In this document: in pieces, positions 1-11,640 of the stretch
How the letters are laid out: the number at the start of each line of letters is the position of its first letter
Numbering within the stretch: position 1 is the stretch's first letter
NCBI GenBank assembly: GCA_964016875.1
Contig: OZ024721.1
Location: 35,940,823-36,004,822, forward strand
DNA from: Fallopia convolvulus
Lineage: Eukaryota > Streptophyta > Magnoliopsida > Caryophyllales > Polygonaceae
Direction: 5' to 3'
Length of the DNA: 64,000 nt
The notes under the pieces: generated by a model
What the model was told of the DNA's origin: nothing
The model's database searches: none
Seen by the model: only the letters and a program-made list of their open reading frames with translations
Translations under genes and position numbers: made by a program

Positions 1-349
1 CCATATTTGTCTATCATATTCACTTTCTCGTGTTTATGCCATTTTTCGCTCATCTCTCTACTTTCCCACCGGAACCCGTCTTTCTTTCTATCTCCAATCC
101 TTCCAAGGAAACGCCGATGACGAGGATCAAGTGAAGTAGAATGAGGCTAGAATCTCCGCCCTATTGACAAATAATCCATTGGTTTAGGTGTAAGCTCATT
201 AGCATGGAGCTAATGTTTACCATTTGTGAGATTGGTTTTACAAATTAATCTCTTAGCATGGAGTTGATTTAATTTGGTTTAATATAGATTTATGTTGGTT
301 ATAGTTGTTTAATGTTGATTTATGAAGTTTAATGTCAGTCAATGTGGGT
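1..349. other. No gene recognised
   Basis: This is AT-rich sequence with no open frame of note. Near 190-260 two short motifs built on 'agcatggag' are repeated, and near 290-350 'ttaatgtt' words recur, leading into the repeat array that follows. I see no coding or RNA gene here. Confidence 0.4.
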
Positions 350-915
350 TAAAGTGGGTCCTAAAAAAATGAAATTTCATTAAAAATAAAAAACTTCATT
401 AAAAATGAAAAATGTCATCAAGATTTTTTTAGACAGTTTAGTATTATCTAGCTTTGATGACATTTTATGACGATTGAATGTTATGAAGGCTTTGATGACA
501 TGTAATGTCGGTTGAATTTCATCAAGCCTTTGATGACATTTGTGCCCTTTTTGATGACATTTATGACAAACAAATGTCATTTCTTTTGATGATGACATTT
601 GTAATGACAAACATATGTCATCAGGTAAAACCTTTGATGATATGTGTTATGACAAATGAATGTCATCAATATATTTTGTGATGACAAACGAATGTTACCA
701 AGACCCTTTGTCATAAACAAATGTCATCAAACCTTTTTTATAAAGATTAAATATTATCTAGTTTTTGATGATATTTAACGACGATTGAATGTTCTGAAGG
801 CTTTGATGACATTTAATATCGATTGAATGTCATCAAGCTTTTTTATGACAAGAGAATGTCATCAAGGTCATTTTGATGACATTTGTGGTGACAAACGAAT
901 GTGTAGGATCGTTAG
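350..915. repeat. Degenerate array of alternating TGATGACATT / AATGTCATCA motifs
   Basis: About 20 copies of a roughly 10-bp word (TGATGACATT and its reverse complement AATGTCATCA) alternate in direct and inverted orientation, separated by 10-25 bp. A larger duplication is visible: the stretch around 437-525 recurs at about 748-837, a period near 311 bp. Dense direct and inverted short motifs of this kind are typical of the subterminal regions of plant DNA transposons, but I cannot find both termini. The small ORFs inside are by-products of the repeat. Confidence 0.6.
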
Positions 916-1850
916 TACGTCTAGGTCGCCGACCTCAATTGAGTCATCGACTTCAAAGTATATGCAGTGGAAACTAATAAGAGAAAATACTTGCTTGACA
1001 CAAGAATTTTTATAGTGGAAACACTTGATCAACGAACTCTGTCAATCAAATTTGAAAACCACTCCCTTCCAAGTTCTCGCTTGTAAGGATTAAAAGTTGT
1101 AGTTTGTTTTATTAATCTTTCAAATATGTTTACAAGAATAAATCAGAGCTAACCCTACTTCCCGAGTATGCTATAACTCGTTTGAATAGTGTAAAGCCCT
1201 ATTATCAATCAACTATCAAGCCTACAAACTCTCTTCTTCTTTCGAACTCTTGAACACTTTAGTTTTTCTCTTTCATAAATGTAGAGTCTGAGTTCGTGCT
1301 ATCCTGGCCTAATCTCTAGGTTAAAATAGACGAAAACTAGGTCAACTAATAATATGTTATCTTCCAATTCAGTTATGGAAAGATAATATATATATTTGTA
1401 ATCATACAAAGATCATCCTAAGCAAATAAGATAATACAATAAGATATAGCTTAGGACTTAAGGCAATCAATGACGCTTTATCCAAACATAGAAGATTCAA
1501 TCTATGAACCAAAATATCTTGATCGTATCTTCAATAGCACATGCATCTTCAAGATCTTCTTTGTTTGCCTTTCTTTCACGTCGCGGACGTGACTCATGTT
1601 GGTGACTTGTTTCGCACAATATATTCCCCCTTTTGGCATCATCAAAAACAAAATGAGAAAAGTCACACAACAGAATAATCAGACAAGGGTAAATGCATCG
1701 ATATTATCTAGATATTACACATGGTAAACCACAGTAAAAGTACTTGGGATTCTTAATCATGCAAACAAAAGAGAGTAAAAACACACACAAAAACTGAAGA
1801 GGAAAGTTTTGAGATAGGTAGATATGCTAGGATAGGAAAGGGGATAGATG
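916..1850. other. No gene recognised; possible transposon-derived spacer
   Basis: No coding sequence is supported. Around 1610-1680 there is a stretch reading 'ttccccctttttggcatc'-like sequence that I associate loosely with plant LTR elements, but without terminal repeats or protein homology this is not a firm call. Confidence 0.3.
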
Positions 1851-2450
1851 GATGTCACCATGTAAGCTCTTTGATGATATGTGTTATGACACATAAATAA
1901 GATGCACTTTTTGGTTGTTTTAATACACATACGATTAGTTTTGATGCACATACATAAATAAGAAATATTTTTTAAGGTTGTTTTGATGCACATACAATTA
2001 GTTTCAATGCACAAACATATATCTATGCACATATTTTTCATGCACATTCTGTCAGTTTTGATGTACACGTAAACAAGATGCACTTGTTAGTTATTTTGAT
2101 GTACACAAGATAGTTTTGATGCAAATACAATCAATTTTGATGCACAAACACATATCTAAGATGCTAATTTTAATGCATATTTGACCATTTTTTATGTGCA
2201 AACGCATATCTAAGATACCAATTTTGATGCACATTAGACCAATTTTGATGCATACGCAACCAAGATGCACTTTTTAGTTGTATTTGATGCATACATAGCT
2301 CATTTTGATGCACATAGGACGATTAATTTTGATGCACAAACACATGCCTAAGATGCCATCTTTGATGCACATTTAACTAGTTTTGATGCACACACAACCA
2401 ACTTTGATGCACAAAAAAAATCAGTTTTGATGTACATAGCTAACACGTCT
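1851..2450. repeat. Degenerate array built on TTTTGATGCACAT
   Basis: The word TTTTGATGCACA and close variants occur more than 15 times, usually 20-35 bp apart, with companion words such as 'catatctaagatgcc' giving a higher-order unit near 60-70 bp. The left edge (about 1855-1895, 'ctttgatgatatgtgttatgaca') repeats sequence of the first array at about 632-652, so the two arrays may be ends or decayed copies of one transposon family. The - strand ORF over 1757-2083 is a translation of the repeat. Confidence 0.6.
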
Positions 2451-2598
2451 CTTGTGTCCATTTTTTTCAAAAAATCTGCGAATAATTTACCAAAAATATA
2501 TTTATTCTGTATTTTTTATTTTTAAATAAAATGATCAGCCTTATTGAGTACTTTCCATCCAACTACTAATATTCTTTTATATTTTTACACCTTGGCGA

Positions 2599-3033
2599 CT
2601 AGACCTGTCAAACGGGTCGGTTCGATCGGGTTCGGGTTGAGTCGGGTTCGGGTCGTTACGGGTCACAGGTTAAATCGGGTCGGATCGTTGTGGGTTTTCG
2701 GGCGGGTCGGGATGACTAGCGGGTCAAAAACATCGAATTTTTTCTGATTATTAAAATAGATTTTTAATTAATTAAATAATAATATTTAATTATAATATAT
2801 TATTTTTTATGTATTTTAATAATAAAATTTATTATATTTTTTAAAATAAATTTTACCTATTTAATAAATATACTAAATCGGTCAACCCAACGGGTTTCTG
2901 GTTTCAACCCAACGGGTTGCGGGTCTATCGAATTTCGGTTCACTTCAGATTTCGGGTTCAAATTTTCGGGTCTTGACCCTAAAATTTTCGGACGGTTCGG
3001 ATCGGATTTACGGGTCGGGTCAGCTTTTGACAG
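2599..3033. mobile_element. Non-autonomous hAT-like element (435 bp) with 8-bp target duplication
   Basis: The element is flanked by a perfect 8-bp duplication CTTGGCGA (2591-2598 and 3034-3041), the target-site length of hAT transposons. Its left end reads CTAGACCTGTCAAACGGGT and its right end, on the other strand, starts CTGTCAAAAG, so the shared inverted core is CTGTCAAA. The right end seems to have lost the outermost six or so bases. Both ends are rich in CGGGT/ACCCG words pointing inward and outward, and the centre is very AT-rich. It has no coding capacity. It sits about 260 bp upstream of the carrier start codon and may fall in that promoter. Confidence 0.75.
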
Positions 3034-3299
3034 CTTGGCGACCATTCCCACCCGAAGTCAACCCATAATATCTATAGAAAAAATAAATAATGGGCAATAT
3101 AATGTTGGGGGATAGAAGTCCACAATTTTGCCGATAATGATTTATTATACAGTATGATGGTGGGTTTAGCTTCGTTTGAGTTGTGCTCATCAACGGTATC
3201 CAGTTTCGCACCCACCGAACACAAATCGTCCTGTCATCTTTCCAGCCTCCATTTCATATTGTAATCAAATTTTCGGTTTTCAATTCAAAGTCGTAAACC

Positions 3300-6200
3300 A
3301 TGGCGTTCGATTTTGAGTCCTTGACAGATGCAACCGCTGGAGCTGTTGGGTCGCTGGCCAGCACCACCATCCTGTATCCATTAGACACCTGCAAGACCAA
3401 ATACCAAGCTGAAGCCCGTTCTAAAGATCAGCGCAAGTACAAGTACGGTATTTTCCCCAAATTTCCGTCTCTCTCTTTATAGTGATTTTTTCCAGGGTTT
3501 TGATAGCTGGTGAGTCTGAAACCAGATTAAGTTTGTGTGGGTAATCAGCAATGTTTTTGTTCAAATACATGCTTATATGAACTAGGGATGTTAATTCTTG
3601 CAAAGGGTGTTGCCAATTTAGGTCGTTGCAGTTACAAATATGTCAAGTAGTGGCTATGGTACCAATTCCATGAATTTTGGTTCTAGCTTCTCCCCTTTTT
3701 GATTCTTTCTAGTTGACAGACTAATATAATCAAGATATTAATCGGTGTCTTTGGCACAAAAAATACAAGGACGAAGAAAGAAAGGTGGAAACAATGATTT
3801 ATATATGTTCTGATGAAAATTTTAAGTTCTATCAAGCATATAACATTGTAACACTTGGATTTCCATTCGAGAAAAATACCATAATAGTCCTATTTTCATT
3901 AATCAATTCCAAAAATATACCCCATCCTATTTCTTTTTCCAAAACTATACTTTTATATTTCAAATACCAAATTACCCCTACATCAGAAAAGATAATTAAT
4001 TAAATGATTATATGAAAATCGGTTAGGATTTCAATTAGGATTACATAAAAATCGGTTACATAAAAATAGGTTACATTAAAATAGATTACATAAAAAAAAT
4101 ATTACATGAAAATCGATTACATTAAAATTGGTTAGGATTTTAAAGGGTTACATAAAAATCGGTTGCATGAAAATAGGTTACATAGAACTCTGTTACATGA
4201 AAATAGGTTACATAAAAATCGATTACATAAAAATAGTTTACATAAAAATCCGTTACATTAAAATCGGTTAGGATTTCAATTTGGACTACATAAAATTTGG
4301 TCATATAAAAATATATTACACGAAAATCGGTTAGGATTTCATTTAGGGCTACATAAAATTCGGTTGCATAAAAATCGGTTACATAAAACTAGTTTACATG
4401 AAAATCGGTTAGGATTTCAATTAGGGCTAGATAAAAATCGATTACATGAAAATCGGTTACATAAAAATCGATTACATAAAAAAATATTAAATGAAAATCG
4501 ATTCATTCAAATTGGTTACGATTTCAAAGGGTTACATAAAAATCACTTGCATGAAAATAGGTTACATAAAAATCGGTTACATTAAAATCAGTTAGGATTT
4601 CAATTTGCACTACATAAAAATTGGTTACATAAAAATATATTATATGAAAATCGGTTAGAATTTCATCTAGGGTTACATAAAAATCGGTTGCATAAAAATA
4701 TATTACATGAAAATCGGTTAGGATTTCAATTAGGGCTAGATAAAAATCGGTAAAACCTTACATAAAATTTATGTAACAAAAACACCTTAATTTATGTAAC
4801 AAAAATACATTACATTACAATTTGTGTAATAAAATTAAAAATATGGGTATTTTAGTCTTATTATTTGCAAGAGGTTACTATTGGAAAAATTAAGATATAA
4901 GGGTATATTTGTGGAATAAAACATTGAAATTAGACTAGTTATGTCTTTTCCTCTTTTTATTCTCATGTTGATTCGAATTTATTGCTGTGCTTGCATGTTT
5001 AAACTTAGCAAGTGTCTGTAGTTGTTGTTTTAGAGTGTGAGCATGGGAAAACTTACTGTAAAACCAGTTTCGTTGAGTATAGGACTTGGTAAAAGCTTTC
5101 CCATCTGCAATCACTTTCTCTAATAGATTATCTTTCCTCCTATGAGTACTTACTTGGAGCTGATGATAGTCTTAAATACCATCATGTATTTGATAGGAAC
5201 AAGAAACCGGGTAATTTGAGAACACAAAGGCCAAGGAAATATTTATGCATATCATTAATTTTAAAAGCACGAGATTATAGAGAGAACAATCTTTGATCGT
5301 ACACCATAGACAAGAGGAACAACCATTTGCCTGATCCAAAAGCTCAAAACCAATAAACCAATTTCCTGGATGGTCCCTTACAAAATGCATCCCTTTTTTT
5401 ACATGGAGATCTAATCCTAGTGTAACTATTCTAGTAACTAAAGCATTCATGCTAGTACGAAGTATTATCCCTAGACCCTAGATAATCAAGGGATAGTACA
5501 AAGTTTCAACACATGAAGCATAAATATTTCTTGATGCAGAGTTCAAGTATTGTTTTGACATGTTATTCTATGTTTAGTGCTAAGAGTATAATTTCCATCT
5601 ATTGAGAAAGGTAATGAGGAAGTTTGTCACTGTACATCTGAAATTATATGGTCTGTGGAATTTGCAGAGGAGTTTTAGATGTTTTATGGGAAGCAATTCG
5701 TACTCGTCAAGTGCTCTCTTCCTTGTACCAGGGTCTTGGTGCTAAAAATGTCCAGTCATTTCTATCTTCCTTCATTTATTTCTATGGATATAGCTTTTTC
5801 AAGAGGCTTTATTTGGAGAAAACTGGAGCTAAAACCATTGGCACTAGAGCAAACTTAATTGTTGCTTCTGCTGCTGGGGTTTGCACTATCATTGTAACAC
5901 AGGTTAGTTGCTTAGTGTCAAGTTTGTGCTGTCCATAAACTTGCAATGTCTTTGTTTTGTTTTTTTGAAATGAAATATGAAGATTATATGTGCTAGTTTA
6001 GTTGTGATTAGTACTGTAGCGTTTATTTGGATGATTTTTCCTGTACTATGCAAAAGTGTTGTAGGTATATAAAGTAGTGATCTTATCTTTCGGCTCTGTA
6101 GTGTTGAGCCTTGTGAACACAAAACTCTGTTTACATTTAATGAATTTCACCACTTAATATTGCATGATGTTTAGTTGGAGGATTTCCCTAGAACATAATA

Positions 6201-7325
6201 ATAACTAGTAGATTTTTGGTAGGGTTGTCCAAGATAAAAAAAATCTAGAAAAACCTATGATTTTATCTGTTAACCAAACTGATATTTAAAAAAAATGGTT
6301 TGCTTAACTGAACCAAGAAAATTTGCAGTTTATTAGTCAATTACACTTCACAATTTAGGGTGCAAATAAACTAAATCCATAATATCCATGTGTAAAACTT
6401 TTTGTTAACCTAAAACTCAATAAACAATGCAATTTTTTATTTGCGGTATTTCCCTGATGACCCTTATGTGTTAATTCGCTTTGGTTTTTTATTATTTTTG
6501 CATATTGGTTCACATAATGAGCTTCTGGTACTGTTCCTTAACAACAATGTTACCATTTCTGCTTATGATACAGCCACTAGACACAGCATCCTCCAGGATG
6601 CAGACCAGTGAATTTGGGAAATCTAAAGGGCTATGGAAAACCCTTACAGAGGGGACCTGGAGCGATGCATTTGATGGTCTTGGCATCTCTCTTCTTCTTA
6701 CAACAAATCCATCCATCCAGGTACACCTTTCTTGACTTTGGATAATTTTTGTGTTGGATCTTGTCTTTTCTTGAATTCTCGAATATGACCAAGTCCTGTT
6801 CATTTCGCATATACAGTATACACTTTTTGATCAACTCAAGTTGAGACTTCTCAAAAGAAGGCAAAGTGGGGAAAAGGGAAAAGATTCATCCCCAGCAGTG
6901 CTGTCTGCCTTTACAGCTTTCATTCTGGGAGCTCTTTCAAAATCTATTGCTACATGCTTGACATATCCAGCAATCAGGTGAACAACTTGTTTTCATTGTC
7001 ACATGTTACGTTCTTCTATTATCTAACATGGGAAGCCGTGTTCAGGTGTAAAACCGTGATTCAAGCAGCTGATATCGATGAAGAAGCTGATGGGAGTAGC
7101 CGACCCAAGACCCATAAAACCATTCGCGGAACGTTCTATGACATCTGGAAGAAAGAAGGAATGCTGGGGGTTTTCAAAGGTTTACAGGCCCAAATCCTGA
7201 AAACTTTTCTAAGTGCTGCTTTGCTATTGATGATCAAGGAGAAGATCACAAAGACGACTTGGGTACTAATGTTTGCGCTACAAAGATATTTGCTCGCCAC
7301 CAGGGCCAGATTAAAGAACATGTAA
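3300..7325 (+). CDS. PNC: Peroxisomal adenine nucleotide carrier (PNC type, mitochondrial carrier family)
   Basis: Five exons: 3300-3442, 5668-5902, 6574-6720, 6817-6977 and 7046-7325, giving 321 aa, close to Arabidopsis PNC1/PNC2. The protein matches that family along its full length. It is expected to import ATP into peroxisomes in exchange for AMP/ADP, supplying acyl-CoA activation for beta-oxidation. Carrier signatures begin the three repeats: PLDTCK (about residues 27-32), PLDTASSR (127-134) and a degenerate PAIRCK (226-231); the second repeat includes RMQTSEFG. Six membrane helices are expected. The exon 1 donor at 3443 gives the same spacing as Arabidopsis; a donor at 3448 is possible but adds a residue and needs an acceptor 2 bp further on. 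Intron 1 (2.2 kb) carries a minisatellite. The start is the first ATG and fits the family. No inactivating change is seen. Confidence 0.93.
4005..4760. repeat. Minisatellite in intron 1 of the PNC gene
   Basis: About 750 bp made of 13-15-bp units of the form TTACATAAAAATCGG, mixed with a longer phrase ending in 'taggatttcaattaggg', forming a higher-order repeat of roughly 100 bp. At least 35 unit copies are visible with point changes. The ORF at 4364-4585, a repeated His-Lys-Asn-Arg-Leu peptide, is an artefact of the array. It lies wholly in an intron. Confidence 0.85.
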
Positions 7326-9490
7326 CTGCCATCACTGCGGGTAAAATTTAGGGTTCTTTGTAGTGGCCATGTCAAATTGTCAAGGAATAGAATAAACAGC
7401 CTTCATTTGGTTTGTCCAGACCCAGAATTCAAAATTATTTGTACAATGAAGGCAATAAGTTTGTGGGAGATGGATTCATTTCTCCTACATTGTAATGTTT
7501 TCAATAATCACGCATAGTTTGTTGCACTAAACTCGCGATTAAACCATTGCATAATACTTCGTCTATTTTTTTTCCTCTTCTTTGGAACTTGTGCTGGTTC
7601 GTAGGTGGTTTGGGTGCTGGTTTGGACATATTCAGAGGCGAGGCCCTGAGGAGCCAGTTCGTAGGTAGGAGCAGTGGTGTTGTGGCGGTCAATCGTGTTT
7701 GGAGGCCCTGTTTCAAAATTATAAAAAGGCCTTGTTGCCCTGATTGAAACTATGATATAATTGAGGTTCGGACTTGCAATGTTCTTATGTTCACTGTGAA
7801 CAAACTCCAAATGGAGCAAATCTATAACATAATATACAATAAAATAATAAGAAAATTGGGAAAAAAATTTTATCCAATCCTATTATCTCTAAATCTGTAA
7901 CCAACTTGATATGCATGTACAAGATTTAAACATTAAAGCTTAAAAAATACGTACCTTTAGGGATTTAGGAGAAGGGGTGTACAATTCAACCAATTCTCCA
8001 GATCTTCAAACGACTTCTCCAAAATTCATAGATCCAAAGGAGAACAAATCTACCCTAATACATTATAAAGCAAGTCTGTGTAAAAATTTGCGCCACGTGC
8101 CATAAGCTGAATAAAATAATAGAAAACTCTTTTTCAACTTAAAAAACTAAATAATAATTCTAGAAAGTCCCCTTCACATTATATTCTAACAGTAATTTTA
8201 GAAATTACGATTTATCTTAAATTTTTAACCACTTCACAAAATAGATAATGGATAGATCATAGATATCATATTGTATGCATAGATTGTTTCATAGATAATG
8301 GATAGATATCATATTGTATGGATAGATAATAAAATATTTAATAGATATATTGAAATATCTGATAATCTCTAAATTTACATACATGGAAAGTAATAAAATA
8401 TGAATAATATAATATTTAATCTTATCTAAACTTTACTTTATCGAACTACAAAATGAGTTTGGTCCTATCTTAAATTAAATTAATTAAATTTTAAATATTT
8501 TATATAATTAAATTATCTTTATCTTTCATACTTTATTATATCTTATTTATTAAGTTAACTATTTTATTTTTTAAATTCTTATCTCTTTCATATTTGAATA
8601 TATAAATTTTTTATTTATATTTTATCTTCTTTTTAATTAAATATCTATGAAATATCATCAAGGAAAAAGAGAAATGTAATTATTTTATCTTAATAACATA
8701 TCTTCATTCTCAACATTAAATTTAATCATTTATATTGATTAAAAAATTATACATTCTACGAGCAATAAATTAATTATATTAAATTTTATCTTATATTTTT
8801 ATTTATTAATATCCTATTTATAATGTCTATAAAATACTGAATTGTAGTCGTACATGGTACGACGGGTACAACTAGTTCATTGATAACAGTAAGAACTTGA
8901 ACCAGCCAAGGATTGAAAGCGTTTGAGGGAAAGAGAAGAAGATAGATAATCTCTCCAAGAATGTGAAATTGAATAGAGATCTTTGAGAGAATATAAGTGA
9001 AGAGAATGTGAAATTGAAAAGAGATCTTTGAGACAATATAAGTGAAGAGACTTAACGACATAATTAAATTCTAGTAGGAAATCATAAAGAATTTCAAAGG
9101 GTTGGGCAACAATTATCAAAACTCGATTCATCTCTGAAATTGGGAATTGGGGATTCTACAGGGAAGTGAATGAGAACGACGGGCAGCGTATTTGGCTAGT
9201 TCCAAGACAGGGTAATTATTAGTTAGATATTGATATTTTTTTAAATAGTAAAATTTACATATGGGTTGCAAAAAAAATGGGGCCCTATTATTTTCGGGGG
9301 CCATGTGCAGGTGCACCTGCCATGGGCCGCCCCTGGGTGAGAGAACCTGCTCCTTTGAAACGTATGTAGAGGGAGGGGACAACCGAAGAAATGTTGGAAG
9401 AATAGTATAAGGCAGGATATCAGCCAATTGAGGATTTCGACAAATCTAACAGTTTGCAGGAATAGTTGGAGGGAGAAGATCCGAGTGGTG
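7326..9490. other. Carrier 3' UTR and AT-rich intergenic region
   Basis: The carrier 3' UTR probably runs to about 7500. From 7850 to 9100 the sequence is strongly AT-rich with no gene. A 45-bp unit is tandemly duplicated at about 8957-9050 ('atgtgaaattgaa' at 8961 and 9006). Around 9280-9340 there is a GC-rich imperfect palindrome built on GGGCC words, possibly a transposon end, but no partner end was found. Confidence 0.5.
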
Positions 9491-9499
9491 GACAGCTAG

Positions 9500-11640
9500 T
9501 CACCTGAATAGACCGGTCCACGGGGGCCTCGAGGCTTCAATTAAGTAGAGTTGGGTCCAAGAAATTCGTACCTTAGGGTAGAAGGTAGAGGTTTTAAAGC
9601 TAGTGTTTCCTATCACACATGGTATGGAGAAGTTACCGGGATCCTTAAGCTTTGGAGGTAACTTGTTTTCAAGAACTGCACTACATTCCTCGGTTAAGGC
9701 TAAGGTTCCATATTCATCAAGAATTCTTTTGTTAGACAAGATTTCTTTTAGAAATTTGGCATATGAAGGCATTTGGGAAAGGGCGTCGGTGAATGGAATA
9801 TTGATGTATAACTTTTTCAACACTTCAAGAAACTTTTCAAATTACTTGTTTAACCTAGATTTTTGAAGTCGTTGAGGAAAAGGGATAGGTGGTTTGTAGA
9901 GTGGTGGTGCCACATACTTAGGTTCTTTCTCACATTCCTCCTCTTTATTACTTTTTGAATTTTTCTTTCTCTCTTGTTCTTCACTTTCTTCTTCCAATGG
10001 AACTTCCATTTCAAGATTTTCAACATCTATTACATTTTTCCTCTTAGGATCCTCCAAATTCTTTCCACTCCTAAGGTCAGTTGCCATAGAATCTCTTGGG
10101 TTAGGCTTAGGTTGACTAGGAAGTCAACCTTAAGTCCTAGAAGAAGAGCTAACAACTTGTTGAGAAATTTGAGAGATTTGAGTTTCTAACATCTTATTAT
10201 GAATTCTTAAAACATCAAGCTTGGATTTTAGTTGCCTAGATTGGTTCCTAAACTTATCATTTCGTTTTGCTTGAGATGTTATGAAAATTTCCATCATGAG
10301 TTTAAGATTGGATTTTTGAGGAGGTGGAGTTTGATATGGACCTTGGCTAAAATCGGGAGGTTGCCTTAGAGGGGGTTGAGGAATTGTATTTTGGTTGTTT
10401 TGATATGAGATATTTGGGTGGTTTCTCCAACCGAGATTATAGGTATTGGAATATGGGTCATTTTGAGGCCTTGATCTCAGTAGGTTGAGGTAGTCAACAT
10501 GCTCAATGGATGGTTCTTGTGAGGAAGACAATGGACTCACATATTGACAATTCTCAAATCAAGGTGACCAACCATACCACAAATTTCACAAGGATTATTG
10601 ACAGCAACATTATTCACATCATCATGCACATTCATAGCATCAGATTTCTTATTAAGTGCATCTAACTTAGCTGACAATGCATCATGGTCGATGTCATACC
10701 TTCCGGGAGATTTCTTAGGCTCAAACCTTGGATTGGACCGCTTTTGATGGTTCATGGCCATTTCTTCAATCAATGCCCATGATTCGGGCATCCTTTTTCT
10801 CATGAGAGTCCTCCGGCTATGCTATCAATGCCCATCTTTGAGGAATGGGTTAGCCCATTATAGAATCCTTAGACTAGGAACCACTTCTCAAATCCATGGT
10901 GTGGGCACTTTCTTAAGAGCTCCTTGAATCTTTTCCAAACTTCATAGAAAGATTCCTCTGTCTTTTAGCAAAAAAGGGTAATCTCATTCCTTAGAGCGGT
11001 GGTCTTGCTTGGTGGGAAGTACTCGGTCATGAAAGAGATGAAGAGTTGCTCCCAATTTGTGATTGAATTCTCCGAGATAGTGTAGATCAAATCCCTTGCT
11101 TGATCTCTTAAAGAGAATGGGAAAAGTCTTAGTCGAATGGCATCTTGTGCAACTCCATTGTATTTCACCATGTCATAAATCTCTAAGAATACCGAGAGGT
11201 GAAGATTTGGATCATCAGACGACAATCCCGAGAATTGATGTTGTTGCACCATGGTGAGAAGAGCCAGTTTCAACTCAGAGTTGTTTGCATCCACATTTGG
11301 CCTTGAAATTCCCAAATGAACACCATAGTTGTTTGGTACAATGTAATCCTCAATTGTTCATTGATATCATCCATTGTTGATGAAGAGTGAGAAATCTTTT
11401 GGGTTCTTTGCTTCTTTTGTAGCTTCCTCTTTGCACAAAAGGTCTTTTCAATCTCGAGGATACCTTCTTAAAGATGCTCCCTAAGACTTTGAGTAATGGG
11501 CATGCAACGAGGAAAACACCGCAATAAAAACAAGAACAAGATAGTAATTAGAGGTTTTTTTAAAGGCAATAAAAGATCTAATCTCACTAATTAAAGCTCA
11601 ATCAATGTCAACCGAGCTCCCCGACAATGGCGCCAAAACT
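9500..11640 (-). mobile_element. Ty3/Gypsy (Athila/Tat-like) gag remnant
   Basis: Read on the - strand, broken frames at 10965-11315, 10537-10803, 10130-10540, 9842-10087 and 9500-9823 form one gag-like protein in order. It starts with a capsid-type region (LRLFPFSLRDQARDL, EYFPPSKT), followed by a Cys-containing patch (PCEICGMVGH), a long low-complexity linker and a region before the protease (IPCVIGNTSF resembles the start of the usual protease region). Stops and frameshifts separate the pieces, so it is dead. Just upstream on the same strand lies a primer binding site. No reverse transcriptase or integrase is left in the window, so the element is truncated near 9490. Confidence 0.75.
11618..11635 (-). 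promoter_or_regulatory. Retrotransposon primer binding site (tRNA-Asp type)
   Basis: The - strand reads TGGCGCCATTGTCGGGGA, very close to the TGGCGCCGTTGCCGGGGA site common in Athila/Tat elements, which is complementary to the 3' end of tRNA-Asp. It lies 5 bp inside a putative LTR end (minus strand ...CCTATCA at 11641). Confidence 0.7.

Noticed and set aside
350..2450. Possible CRISPR-like array
   Set aside because: The units are degenerate, irregularly spaced and in both orientations, and the sequence is from a plant genome with no cas genes.
3447..3449. Alternative exon 1 donor for the carrier gene
   Set aside because: It requires a shifted acceptor and adds one residue compared with Arabidopsis; not excluded, but less likely than the donor at 3443.
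4364..4585. ORF with repeated His-Lys-Asn-Arg-Leu peptides
   Set aside because: It is a translation of the intronic minisatellite; no start context or homology, and it lies within an intron of the carrier gene.
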